Assembly: GCA_041675325.1 (NCBI GenBank) | Contig: JBAYUG010000006.1 | Span: 4,650 to 68,649 of the forward strand | Origin: CAIKZJ01 sp041675325 | Lineage (GTDB): Bacteria > Bacteroidota > Ignavibacteria > Tepidaquicellales > Tepidaquicellaceae | Reading direction: 5' to 3' | DNA length: 64,000 nucleotides | Notes under the pieces: model-generated | The model's input: the letters and a program-made list of their open reading frames with translations, nothing else | Database searches by the model: none | What the model was told of the DNA's origin: nothing | Program-made: the position numbers and the translations under genes | Part shown: positions 34,339 through 43,212 of the stretch, piece by piece | Numbering within the stretch: the stretch's first letter is position 1 | How the letters are laid out: every line of letters starts with the position of its first letter

Positions 34339-35617
34339 AAAGCGGATAACGAGATGATAGCGCTGCCACTGCTTCTGTTACTTCTGCTTTAATTTTATCG
34401 TCTTTCGGATTCATAACCGTCCTGTTAATCAGTTCAGCAATCACTTCCATATCTGCTTCATTCATTCCCCTCGTTGTAAGAGCAGGCGTTCCAAGCCTTA
34501 TACCGCTAGTGATAAGCGGACTCTTGTCATCAAACGGAACCGAGTTTTTATTGCAAGTAATGCTTACTTCGTCGAGTGCTTCCTGTGCTGCTTTTCCGGT
34601 TATGTTCTTATTTCTTAAATCAACGAGCATAAGATGATTGTCCGTTCCGCCGGAAATAATCTTAAAGTCAAGCGATACAAGTTTGTTTGCTAAAGCATTC
34701 GCATTCTTTAATACCTGCTTTGCATATTCAAGAAATTCAGGCTGCAAGGCTTCCAGAAAAGCGACTGCCTTTGCGGCTATTACGTGCATTAAAGGTCCGC
34801 CCTGTACTCCCGGCATAACCATTGAGTCAACAAGTTCTGACATTTTTCTTACTCTTCCTGATTTTGGTGCTACCTTACCGAACGGATTTTCGTAATCTTT
34901 TCCTATTAATATCATTCCGCCCCGCGGACCTCTTAAAGTCTTGTGTGTTGTTGTTGCAACAACATGACAGTATGGAATTGGGTCGTTAAGAAGTTTCTTT
35001 GCAATCAGTCCTGCCGGATGAGCTATATCGGCAAATAAAAATGCTCCTACTTTATCGGCTATTTCCCTGAATTTCTTGTAATCTATATTTCTCGAATATG
35101 CACTCGCACCAACGGTAATCATCTTTGGCTTTTCTTTAATCACAGCATCCATAACTAAATCATAATCAAGCATTTCTGTTTCCGGATTTATTCCGTAAGG
35201 AACAAAATTATAAAGCTGCCCTGAAAAATTAACAGGCGACCCGTGCGTTAAGTGTCCGCCGTGTGAAAGGTCCATACCCATAACTTTATCACCCGGTTTC
35301 AGGAACGTAAAATAAACTGCCATGTTTGCAGTGCTTCCTGAATGGGGCTGCACGTTAGCATATTCCGCTCCGAACAGCTTTTTAGCCCTGTCTCTTGCAA
35401 GATTCTCGGCTACATCAACGTGCTCGCAGCCTCCGTAATATCTGTTACCCGGATATCCTTCGGCATATTTGTTTGTGAGTGTTGAACCAATGGCCTCCAT
35501 TACTGCTTCTGATGTAAAGTTTTCAGAGGCAATCATTTCAAGCTTCTGCGCCTGACGGTTTGTTTCATTTTCAATTACTTCAAAAATCTCGGGGTCTTTA
35601 TTCTTTAAGTAGTCCAT
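34325..35617 (-). CDS. glyA: Serine hydroxymethyltransferase
   Basis: 430 residues. PLP enzyme interconverting serine plus tetrahydrofolate with glycine plus methylene-tetrahydrofolate. The Schiff-base lysine is Lys226 in TTTHKTLRGPRGG; SENF (31-34) and the YAEGYPGNRYYGG block (51-63) are conserved. Supplies one-carbon units. It lies in a tight minus-strand run rpiB-glyA-tatC-prenyl synthase with gaps or overlaps under 15 bp. Confidence 0.97.
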   Translation of the reverse strand: MDYLKNKDPEIFEVIENETNRQAQKLEMIASENFTSEAVMEAIGSTLTNKYAEGYPGNRYYGGCEHVDVAENLARDRAKKLFGAEYANVQPHSGSTANMAVYFTFLKPGDKVMGMDLSHGGHLTHGSPVNFSGQLYNFVPYGINPETEMLDYDLVMDAVIKEKPKMITVGASAYSRNIDYKKFREIADKVGAFLFADIAHPAGLIAKKLLNDPIPYCHVVATTTHKTLRGPRGGMILIGKDYENPFGKVAPKSGRVRKMSELVDSMVMPGVQGGPLMHVIAAKAVAFLEALQPEFLEYAKQVLKNANALANKLVSLDFKIISGGTDNHLMLVDLRNKNITGKAAQEALDEVSITCNKNSVPFDDKSPLITSGIRLGTPALTTRGMNEADMEVIAELINRTVMNPKDDKIKAEVTEAVAALSSRYPLYGRK

Positions 35618-35628
35618 ATAAATAAATT

Positions 35629-36063
35629 TTAATTGTTTTCAAGCTTGCTTATACGACGCTCATGACGTTCGCCGCCTTCAAACTTCGTATTAATAAATAT
35701 CTCAAAAAATCTTACCGCTTTTTCATAGTCAATAAAATCTGAACCAAAACAAATAACGTTGGCATTGTTGTGCTGTCTTGACATCTCTGCCATGTTGTTA
35801 TTGTTTGCATTTACAGCCCTAAGTCCTTTAACCTTGTTCGCTGCAATCGATACACCGATTCCGCTGCCGCATATTAATACGCCGTAGTCATAATTGTCAT
35901 TATTGATGGCTTCACCGGCAAGTTTTGCGTAGTCAGGATAGTCAACACTTTCAGTAGAATTTGTCCCTATATCCTTGTATTCGATTTTGCTGTTATCAAA
36001 ATATTTTTTAATCTGCTCTTTGAGCGGATACCCTCTGTGATCAGAGCCTATTACTATTTTCAT
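35629..36063 (-). CDS. rpiB: Ribose 5-phosphate isomerase B
   Basis: 144 residues. Interconverts ribose 5-phosphate and ribulose 5-phosphate. The N-terminal GSDHRGYPLK (5-14) and the active-site Cys in CGSGIGVSIAANK (about 65-77) are typical, as is the HNNANVICFG segment. A role on allose 6-phosphate is possible but unlikely as no allose genes are near. 11 bp upstream of glyA. Confidence 0.95.
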   Translation of the reverse strand: MKIVIGSDHRGYPLKEQIKKYFDNSKIEYKDIGTNSTESVDYPDYAKLAGEAINNDNYDYGVLICGSGIGVSIAANKVKGLRAVNANNNNMAEMSRQHNNANVICFGSDFIDYEKAVRFFEIFINTKFEGGERHERRISKLENN

Positions 36064-36076
36064 TTCTATATTAAAA

Positions 36077-37342
36077 TTATAAATCTTCTCTTGTTGACCT
36101 TAAGAACCAGAATTCTCCGAAATTCAGTCCGAGATTAAACTTTATATAATTGTCCTTTACTAATCCGATATCTGTTCTGCCGCGCGTTCCCGCTGTAACA
36201 TCAAAATCAATTGCAGCCTCATTGTTAAGCGGTACTGCAACACCAAGACTTACGGAGTAGTTATTAACTTGCTCGTTGTTAATCTTCATTATGGAATTAT
36301 CATACGAGAAACCGCCCCTGTAATATAAACTCTCCCAGAATGTTTTATCGGATTCAGGATTCGGCAGTATTTCAAACCCTGCACCGATTCTGTAATTATC
36401 CGCATAATCTCCGGGAAGCAGTGAGGTCGATTTAAACTTACTGTATTTCTGAAACATAATGTCCGATGAAATAATAAGCTGCCTGCCTATCTTCTTCGAT
36501 ATTCCGAAACCATAACTCTCGGGCATTTCAACATCAGGATACCTTGAATTCGTCGTATCAAAACCAAGTGTTGTTAAACTTATCTTATCAACGTATGAAG
36601 AAAGTTTGTAATTTGTCTGGTAGTAAAAGCCAAGATTAAGATTATCGAATATAACACTTTTAGGGAATACATAGCCGAGCTCAAGAACTGCACCGCCCTT
36701 GAAGTAACTTCCTTTCAGGTCGTTTTCAGTTCTTATATAAGTGTTTATAGTGGTCGATGAATTGAAATTAAAAAACGAGAGTTCCTTTACATTTCCGAAT
36801 GTATAATTAAAATCAGCGCCAAGACTTAAAAACCTGAAAGGCTTTCCTGCCGCACCAAAGTTTATCCTTGAAAGTCCACCGAGCCCTGCAAACGTTTCTG
36901 TAAAAGTTGTTCCTTGCTGATTAACTATACCTGTAATCTTATACTGTACTGCTGACATAGGATTAAATCCAAACAATAAAACCATTCCGTAATTATTCCA
37001 TACAGGTATGCCGAGATTAAATCCCGTTACGTTTGCATCCGACATTGACACAGACTTCGTATCGTTTGATGTTTTCAGCAAAAGTCCAGATACGCCTAAA
37101 GTCACAAGAGTATTTCTTAAGTATGTGTTCGATGCGGGATTAAGATTGTTAATGTAATTCCCGAGCAATCCTATTCCCTGTATTCCCATCGCGTCTGTTC
37201 TGTGGCTTGCCGAGTATCGCATCAATCCCACGCCGTATGCGGAATACAAAGAACCCATACTGAATTCTTCCTGAGCTTTAAGCAGGTTCACTGCCGTAAT
37301 TACTAAAATAACTGCTATTATTATCTTTGTCTTTTTCATCAT
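36077..37342 (-). CDS. Predicted outer-membrane beta-barrel protein
   Basis: 421 residues with a signal peptide cut near residue 23 (LLKAQ). The mature protein alternates polar and hydrophobic residues in many strands, with FadL/OmpP1-like openings: YSAYGVGLMRYSASHRTDAMGIQGIGLLGNYINNLNPAS. The C-terminus ends in a final aromatic-rich strand (FGEFWFLRST). It follows the DUF4270-like lipoprotein gene with a 1-bp gap, suggesting a surface complex. Substrate unknown. Confidence 0.85.
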   Translation of the reverse strand: MMKKTKIIIAVILVITAVNLLKAQEEFSMGSLYSAYGVGLMRYSASHRTDAMGIQGIGLLGNYINNLNPASNTYLRNTLVTLGVSGLLLKTSNDTKSVSMSDANVTGFNLGIPVWNNYGMVLLFGFNPMSAVQYKITGIVNQQGTTFTETFAGLGGLSRINFGAAGKPFRFLSLGADFNYTFGNVKELSFFNFNSSTTINTYIRTENDLKGSYFKGGAVLELGYVFPKSVIFDNLNLGFYYQTNYKLSSYVDKISLTTLGFDTTNSRYPDVEMPESYGFGISKKIGRQLIISSDIMFQKYSKFKSTSLLPGDYADNYRIGAGFEILPNPESDKTFWESLYYRGGFSYDNSIMKINNEQVNNYSVSLGVAVPLNNEAAIDFDVTAGTRGRTDIGLVKDNYIKFNLGLNFGEFWFLRSTREDL

Positions 37343-37343
37343 C

Positions 37344-38591
37344 TTATCCCCTCGGTGTATATCTGATTAATAGCTTGGGTCTTAGGGTTGTGTCCTGTAC
37401 ACCCGGTCCATAGAAAATAAATCTGTCAAGATTCAGCACGTTATATACATTTCTCAGCAGTACGCCGTAATTCACCGCTGTTCCATAATTCCATTTCTGA
37501 AAGTATGGCGTAAGATGAATTGATACAGTCATTGAATCTTCCAGTAATGTTTCGTATGCGGTACCGTCATTCGTCTTTGTTGAAGTATCGGTCATCATTG
37601 AGAACTGCATCGTTTTTGAGGATATTGACTTCAATGATGAATTTGATAAATCAATTTTAAGCCTTAGATATGCATCGTTTATAATAACTCTCGGTGGAAC
37701 TTTCGCAAGATTGAAATTTATTATGCTGTTAAAACTTATTCCGTTCTGTACTACTATTCTGTCAGCAGGAATGTAAGGATTTATAACATCCGGAAACGAA
37801 ATATTTTCCAGTGGATAAGATAACGTATCCGTTACACTGTTCTTGTTAGCAACTATAATAACCTGCGGCGTTAAGTTAGAGACGCCGTTGTAATATCCGC
37901 CGAACCCTTTTATTGTGTTTGAACTTGCATTAGGAACTAATGCTAATCCGTAATTCTTCTGAGCATAATTCGTATCAGCCGCGTATTCAAGCCAGTTCTT
38001 TGCAGTTACGATATCAAATGGAATGTAAATAGAATTCGTGTCTGTTACCGTTCCGTTGTAAGAACCAAGCACCGTCGTTCCAATGCTGGCATCAGAAATA
38101 CTGTCCTTCGTAATCGTTGTAAAATTATATTGATTGAGCAGCGAATATAAATTAAAACCCACTGTACCTGTCGAATCTCTGTAGTCATAAGAAGCATAAT
38201 TTATCTTGATTCTCGCCGAAAGTACCGTAGCTCCTGCATATGAATCCGAAACTCCCAAAGTTCTAACAAATGCTCTAGATGTGTAAGTTGCTCCGTTTTG
38301 CTGATACGAACCAACAAGCATATACGGAGATGGAAAAGTGTTCACATACGATTTGAAGTTGTTGTTTGTTATTAGTATCGAATCCTTGTTTGAATCCAGA
38401 AGTTTTGTGTTTAGAGTATCTGATACAATAAACTCGAGCCCCAAATCATTCGGATTATTCTCGCATGACTGTATTGCTGTCAGACTTGCGGTAACTATAA
38501 CTAATGTTATAATTTTATTGAATAAATTTGCTGTTTTTCCCAAATTTTGACGTAAAATATTAATATTAAACAGATAAGATAGTATAATCAA
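37344..38591 (-). CDS. DUF4270-like lipoprotein
   Basis: 415 residues from a TTG; another TTG at 38543 gives a more usual lipoprotein signal length and may be the real start. The signal has lipobox IQSC (Cys43 in the long form) and is followed by the DUF4270-like opening NNPNDLGLEFI and a beta-rich body with repeated ISFPDVINP and SNTIKGFGGYYNG motifs. DUF4270 proteins are found in Bacteroidota beside outer-membrane proteins. It is 1 bp upstream of the beta-barrel gene, so they probably act together. No biochemical role known. Confidence 0.75.
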   Translation of the reverse strand: MIILSYLFNINILRQNLGKTANLFNKIITLVIVTASLTAIQSCENNPNDLGLEFIVSDTLNTKLLDSNKDSILITNNNFKSYVNTFPSPYMLVGSYQQNGATYTSRAFVRTLGVSDSYAGATVLSARIKINYASYDYRDSTGTVGFNLYSLLNQYNFTTITKDSISDASIGTTVLGSYNGTVTDTNSIYIPFDIVTAKNWLEYAADTNYAQKNYGLALVPNASSNTIKGFGGYYNGVSNLTPQVIIVANKNSVTDTLSYPLENISFPDVINPYIPADRIVVQNGISFNSIINFNLAKVPPRVIINDAYLRLKIDLSNSSLKSISSKTMQFSMMTDTSTKTNDGTAYETLLEDSMTVSIHLTPYFQKWNYGTAVNYGVLLRNVYNVLNLDRFIFYGPGVQDTTLRPKLLIRYTPRG

Positions 38592-38640
38592 TTGTTAATT
38601 TGTAGAGACTTTGACATGACTTTTATAACCCGATATTTAC

Positions 38641-39213
38641 CTATTTATCCTGTTTCAAGATGTACGATGCCGCTTCTGAAAAATTTGCCGATATAAAATC
38701 AATCTCTACGCCCAGCTTACTGCATTCGTTTAAAGCTTTTATGCCGTATCCTGTCTTTACAAGTATCTTCTTCAATCCTGCATTCAGCGCACATTGCATA
38801 TCGACAAGTGAGTCACCAACTAAATACGATTTCGAAATGTCAATATCATGTTTCTTCATGGCTTTTTCTATCATTCCGGTTCCCGGCTTTCTGCAATCGC
38901 TCTCTTTTGTGTATTCTTCAATAACACCGTCTATATGATAAGGCGAAAAGAATACATCGTCGATTAAGCACTCCCCATTGTATGAAAGGATGTTAAGAAA
39001 TTTTTCGTGAATGGTTTTTAGATTTGAAAGACTTAAATACCCGCGTGCTATTCCAGATTGGTTCGTGACAATTATATTAAGATAACCGGAATCCTTTAGC
39101 CGCTTTAGCGAATCGACTACTCCCTCAAAAATGTATATGTTATCAAGTTTTGAAAGATAGCCGACATCATAGTTCAGAGTCCCGTCTCTGTCAAGAAAAA
39201 CAGCCTTATTCAT
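38641..39213 (-). CDS. HAD-family histidinol-phosphatase/GmhB-like phosphatase
   Basis: 190 residues. The HAD nucleophile loop is FLDRDGTLN (6-14), followed by IVTNQSGIARGY (about 48-59), the CRKP motif III lysine (about 108-111) and GDSLVDMQCA (about 132-141). The family removes the C7 phosphate from heptose bisphosphate or phosphate from histidinol phosphate. The usual zinc loop (CxH...CxC) is largely lost: SPYH and a single Cys in SDCRKP. Placed before glgA by 18 bp. The exact substrate is uncertain. Confidence 0.85.
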   Translation of the reverse strand: MNKAVFLDRDGTLNYDVGYLSKLDNIYIFEGVVDSLKRLKDSGYLNIIVTNQSGIARGYLSLSNLKTIHEKFLNILSYNGECLIDDVFFSPYHIDGVIEEYTKESDCRKPGTGMIEKAMKKHDIDISKSYLVGDSLVDMQCALNAGLKKILVKTGYGIKALNECSKLGVEIDFISANFSEAASYILKQDK

Positions 39214-39231
39214 GAAAGCAGTATTTTAAGT

Positions 39232-40713
39232 CTATTTCGAGGATATTAAGCTCTTATACATGTGCATGTATTTCGCAGCTGATACTTTCCATGAAAAGTC
39301 CAGACCCATTGCGCTCCTAATCATCTGATTCCATTTCGGCCTACTCTTCCTGTAAACGCCTATTGCAGTCTGAATAGATTTAAGAAATTCGTTTGCATCA
39401 AACTTGTTGAAAAGGAATCCGTTTCCGTTCGGTTTCTTGTAATCTGTTATCGTATCTGATAACCCGCCCGTATTTCTTGCTATAGGAATAGTTCCGTAAG
39501 TCAAACTGTATAAATGTGTAAGACCGCATGGTTCGTACTTTGATGGAGTCAGTATCATGTCCGCACCTGCCTGAATATGATGGGCAAGTTCTTCGTCGAA
39601 ATCAAGAGTAATAATTAACTTATTCGGATATTTTTTCTTTGCCTGCATAAGGAATTTGTGGTATTCTTCTTCGCCAGTACCGAGTATTATCAGCTGTATA
39701 TCTTCTTTCATAAGAGCAGGAAGGATTTTCTTCATAAGTTCAAATCCTTTAGATTCAACAAGCCTGCTGATAAAACCTATAAGAGGAACATCCTCTTTCA
39801 TCTCCAGCTTAAACCTGTGTAGGAGTTCTCTTTTGTTTTCCCACTTTAAGGGAATTTCCTGCGATGTATATCTGTAAGTAATTATCTTATCGAATGTAGG
39901 ATGCCATGTAACCCTGTCAATACCGTTAAGTATTCCTGAAATATCTTTCTTCCTTTTATTGAGGACATCCTCCAAACCAAATGAAAATTCCTTGTCAGTT
40001 CTTATTTCTTCGGCATATTTTTCTGAAACAGTAGTAATCTTATCGGCGTAATGTAAACCTGCTTTTAGAAAATTAAAGCGTCCCTTTTCAAATCCTACCT
40101 CTTTATAAACTTCTTCAGATAATCCTGTTTTCTCAAAAGTTGAATAAGGAAAATCACCCTGATAGCCAAGATTGTGAACTGTTAACGCTGTTTTTATACC
40201 TTTAGTGTGTTCATTATCCTTATAGACAGTTTTCAGCAAAGCGGGTATAAGCGCTGTTTGCCAGTCATTACAATGAATGACGTCGGGTTTCCATTGTAAT
40301 ACTTCAAGAATCTCTATGACAGTCTTACAGAAGAAAAGAAATCTGTCATCATTATTATCAAAATCTCTTTTAGTTCTGCTGTTAAGATAAATGCCCTTGT
40401 TCTTAAAGAAGTCATTATTTTCCAGAAGGTACATCTGGGCTTTAGTGTTTTTTCCATGAATAAATGAAGACTTGATACTAAACTTGTAATTTCTGTCGTT
40501 CATCGTCATGCTGAGGTCCTTGAGTCTTTTAATCTCGTGAATTTGCAGGCGCCTTTCATCGAGCGGACCGTATTTCGGAGTTATGATTCTGACTTCATTC
40601 CCTAAGGAATTCATCGCCTGTGGTAATGAATTTGATATATCTGCCAAACCCCCAGTTTTGGAATATGGTAATACCTCACTGGTAACAAAAAGAACGTTGT
40701 ACCCTTTAGCCAT
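39232..40713 (-). CDS. glgA: Glycogen (starch) synthase
   Basis: 493 residues, GT5, GT-B fold. Transfers glucose from ADP-glucose to the growing alpha-1,4-glucan. Signature KTGGLAD is at 19-25; the C-terminal donor site has TPSKYEPCGLTHLYSLTYGTIPIARNTGGLSDTI (about 390-423). The catalytic HxxxWQTALIP is seen as HCNDWQTALIP (about 145-155). Length and motifs fit bacterial GlgA. Other glg genes are not in this window. Confidence 0.95.
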   Translation of the reverse strand: MAKGYNVLFVTSEVLPYSKTGGLADISNSLPQAMNSLGNEVRIITPKYGPLDERRLQIHEIKRLKDLSMTMNDRNYKFSIKSSFIHGKNTKAQMYLLENNDFFKNKGIYLNSRTKRDFDNNDDRFLFFCKTVIEILEVLQWKPDVIHCNDWQTALIPALLKTVYKDNEHTKGIKTALTVHNLGYQGDFPYSTFEKTGLSEEVYKEVGFEKGRFNFLKAGLHYADKITTVSEKYAEEIRTDKEFSFGLEDVLNKRKKDISGILNGIDRVTWHPTFDKIITYRYTSQEIPLKWENKRELLHRFKLEMKEDVPLIGFISRLVESKGFELMKKILPALMKEDIQLIILGTGEEEYHKFLMQAKKKYPNKLIITLDFDEELAHHIQAGADMILTPSKYEPCGLTHLYSLTYGTIPIARNTGGLSDTITDYKKPNGNGFLFNKFDANEFLKSIQTAIGVYRKSRPKWNQMIRSAMGLDFSWKVSAAKYMHMYKSLISSK

Positions 40714-40885
40714 CTATAAGAAATTAATTTGTGTAAAATACACAAAATAATCAAGATATTCAATTGAAAAAAAAGGGTGTTTACAATAAACGATATGTCT
40801 GGAAAGAATTGCTCTATGTGTAAACCGCTGTGTTACCCTGTATTAAATTACAGAGTAACACAATTATTAGCCTTTGTACATTCTA

Positions 40886-41107
40886 CTATTTACCCGTATT
40901 CGGATTTGCTATATTATGCATTATCCCGAAAAGCTTGTCGTCCAGCGCCGTGTTTATCTGCCGTAAACGGATATTCGTTGTATCCATTCCCGCTTTAACA
41001 ACTATTGTCTGTATTTCTGTAAGCTCATAAGTTAGCTTTGAATAATAAGCCATCGCCCCAAAAAATATTGTATTAATAATTATTACTATCGCAATAAAAG
41101 GTTTCAT
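40886..41107 (-). CDS. Small single-pass membrane protein
   Basis: 73 residues with one N-terminal membrane helix (about 4-21) and a polar, probably helical tail. It begins with ATG after a 330-bp gap. Amino-acid composition and a clean signal-anchor suggest a real gene, but nothing identifies the family. A plus-strand ORF overlapping it is less likely to be real. Confidence 0.45.
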   Translation of the reverse strand: MKPFIAIVIIINTIFFGAMAYYSKLTYELTEIQTIVVKAGMDTTNIRLRQINTALDDKLFGIMHNIANPNTGK

Positions 41108-41437
41108 CTGTTAATTTTTAATTTCTAAAGAATATAAGTACAAAAATAAATATTTTCATCCCCATTTCCAATTGATTTATTAAATGAAAATCATATTTGT
41201 AATTTCTTTCCCTCTCCCCGGTTATAAACTGCCTGTTTCCTTTTCGACTTTAATATCTCTTTTGCGCTCAACAGGTTTGTTCATTTGAAACAAGAGAGAG
41301 TTATTTCAAGTTAAACAACTCGCAAATGAACTCTCCTCAAATATCTTTGTCTTATTTCTTTCTAAGACTTTTCTGTCCTTTCTTTCATTTCCTATCTCCT
41401 TGTTTTTAACTTAACAAATTTGATAGGACACATGTCC
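41108..41437. other. Non-coding gap
   Basis: 330 bp between the small membrane protein and the subtilase gene, rich in pyrimidine runs on the plus strand. A short palindrome AGGACA-CA-TGTCCT (41425-41438) touches the subtilase stop codon but lacks a useful loop or T tract. No gene or repeat of the intergenic family is seen. Confidence 0.6.
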
Positions 41438-43135
41438 TTATTTAATTAGTGTCATTTTTTTAACCTCAGAATAACCGTTTGCTGTAAGTTTATAGAAGTA
41501 AAGTCCGCTCGAAAGCATCGATGCATTAAAACTTAAAGTGTAATTTCCTGCCTGCTTGCTTTCATTTACGAGTGCTTGCACTTCGCTTCCTTTTGAATCA
41601 TAAACAGTGAGTTTTACAACTCCCGATTTAGGCAAAGAGAATTTAATCTTTGTACTTGGGTTAAAAGGATTTGGATAGTTCTGCTCCAGCCTGAATGCAG
41701 AAGGTACTTCCAATCCGTTTGGTGCTATCGAAGTCAGCGGCTGTAATGATTTGAATGCATTGATTCTTCCCGCACCGAGCAATCCGATATAGCTTGGATT
41801 TAAGTTATAAATGCTGTCACAACCCGTCAACAGTCTTGTTACAACCTGTGCAGGTGTGTATTCTGGAAACTTCGAACGAATAAGAGATATAGTCCCTGAA
41901 ACAATAGGTGCCGACATTGATGTACCGTCAAACACCGCATAATTGTTATTATACAACGTACTCAGTATGCTTGAACCCGGTGCACAAACATCTACAGTCG
42001 TATGATAATTTGAGAACCATGACTTTGTATCAGATGATGTTGTTGAAGCAACTGATATAACATTCTGGTATGATGCAGGATACCTCGGCACATTCGAACC
42101 TTCATTACCCGCAGACGCTACAGTTATAACACCGTTTGCCCATGCATTGTTTATAACAAGCTGTGTGTATGTGGCTGGTGTTGTGCCGCCGAAACTGCAG
42201 TTCATAACTTTGGCTCCGTTTTGATAGCAGTATGTAAGTCCTGCGTTTGTATTGTAAACATAAGAGTAACCGCTGCCTGTGTTATCGTTATCTGCACCGT
42301 GTTTGCTTATAAGTAGCTTGCAATTGAATCCTATACCCGCTCCATGAACACCGTTATTCGTTACCTGTGATGCACATCCTGAAACGTGTGACCCATGTTC
42401 GCAGTATGAAGAAACTATGTTAGGATTGTTATCTTCTGAAAGCGATAAATAATTCGGTCCTGCAAAGTCCCATCCGCGCCAGTCATCAATATATCCGTTC
42501 CCGTCGTTATCTATCATGTCATTTGGTATCTCAGCATAATTGTACTTTATGTTCGCCGCAAGATCTGGATGGTCAAGGTCACTGCCTGAATCCACTATCC
42601 CAATTACAACGTTCGTATCTCCCTGCGAGATATCCCATGCCGTATATGCTGCTATTCTTGATAAATGATATTGACTTGCAGCATTAGGGTCGTTAGGGAC
42701 AAAATCTGCTTCATAAACAAGATCAGGTTCAGCCCATTCAATTATATCCCTGTTCTCTTCAAGTATCTTTATCGATGCTTCTGTCGGATCCAGCGTGCCC
42801 GTGTAATAGACTGCAAATACCTTCGCAAGCTCTTGATCTCCTATCATCCGTTTTGCTGTTACAGGATTTAAAGGATGACGCTGTTCCAGTTTTATTACTG
42901 AAATCTCAGCAAGTGATTTATCCAGTTTATCTATATTAAACGCTTTAGCAGTAAAGCCGCCGATATCTTTCTTGAACTTTATGTTTATCATACCCTTCAT
43001 GTACAGCGCCCCGTCATTCCTCTGTATCACTACTTCATTAACCATCTTGTATTTTGGCATGTATGCATCATTAAAACCCATCACTGATAATGATAACAAC
43101 AGTAAACCAATTGCTAAATATTTTGTGTTGTTCAT
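41438..43135 (-). CDS. Secreted subtilase (S8) with T9SS sorting domain
   Basis: 565 residues from ATG 43135 (an in-frame ATG at 43162 would add nine residues before the signal peptide). A signal peptide is followed by an I9-like pro-region (about 30-135), then the catalytic S8 domain: Asp182 in IVDSGSDLDHPD, His247 in EHGSHVSG and Ser406 in FDGTSMSAP. The last 80 residues are a T9SS type A sorting domain (NYPNPFNPST; ends KKMTLIK). It is an extracellular serine endopeptidase; the substrate may be environmental protein. Calcium-binding loops (DNDGNGYIDD) are visible. Confidence 0.95.
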   Translation of the reverse strand: MNNTKYLAIGLLLLSLSVMGFNDAYMPKYKMVNEVVIQRNDGALYMKGMINIKFKKDIGGFTAKAFNIDKLDKSLAEISVIKLEQRHPLNPVTAKRMIGDQELAKVFAVYYTGTLDPTEASIKILEENRDIIEWAEPDLVYEADFVPNDPNAASQYHLSRIAAYTAWDISQGDTNVVIGIVDSGSDLDHPDLAANIKYNYAEIPNDMIDNDGNGYIDDWRGWDFAGPNYLSLSEDNNPNIVSSYCEHGSHVSGCASQVTNNGVHGAGIGFNCKLLISKHGADNDNTGSGYSYVYNTNAGLTYCYQNGAKVMNCSFGGTTPATYTQLVINNAWANGVITVASAGNEGSNVPRYPASYQNVISVASTTSSDTKSWFSNYHTTVDVCAPGSSILSTLYNNNYAVFDGTSMSAPIVSGTISLIRSKFPEYTPAQVVTRLLTGCDSIYNLNPSYIGLLGAGRINAFKSLQPLTSIAPNGLEVPSAFRLEQNYPNPFNPSTKIKFSLPKSGVVKLTVYDSKGSEVQALVNESKQAGNYTLSFNASMLSSGLYFYKLTANGYSEVKKMTLIK

Positions 43136-43154
43136 AATTTTGTGTTTAAATAAA

Positions 43155-43179
43155 AGGGGCACCTTTAAAAGATGCCCCT
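43155..43179 (-). terminator. Terminator after the BNR-repeat T9SS gene
   Basis: AGGGGCA-based stem with one mismatch; on the minus strand AGGGGCATCTTTTAAAGGTGCCCCT is followed by a T run. Lies between the BNR gene and the subtilase gene. Confidence 0.75.
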
Positions 43180-43212
43180 CCGTGAAAGTTATAGAATTAT
43201 TTAAAAGATAAT

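Noticed and set aside
40777..41030. Two overlapping plus-strand ORFs
   Set aside because: They lie antisense to the more plausible 73-residue membrane protein and have unlikely Cys/Pro-rich composition.
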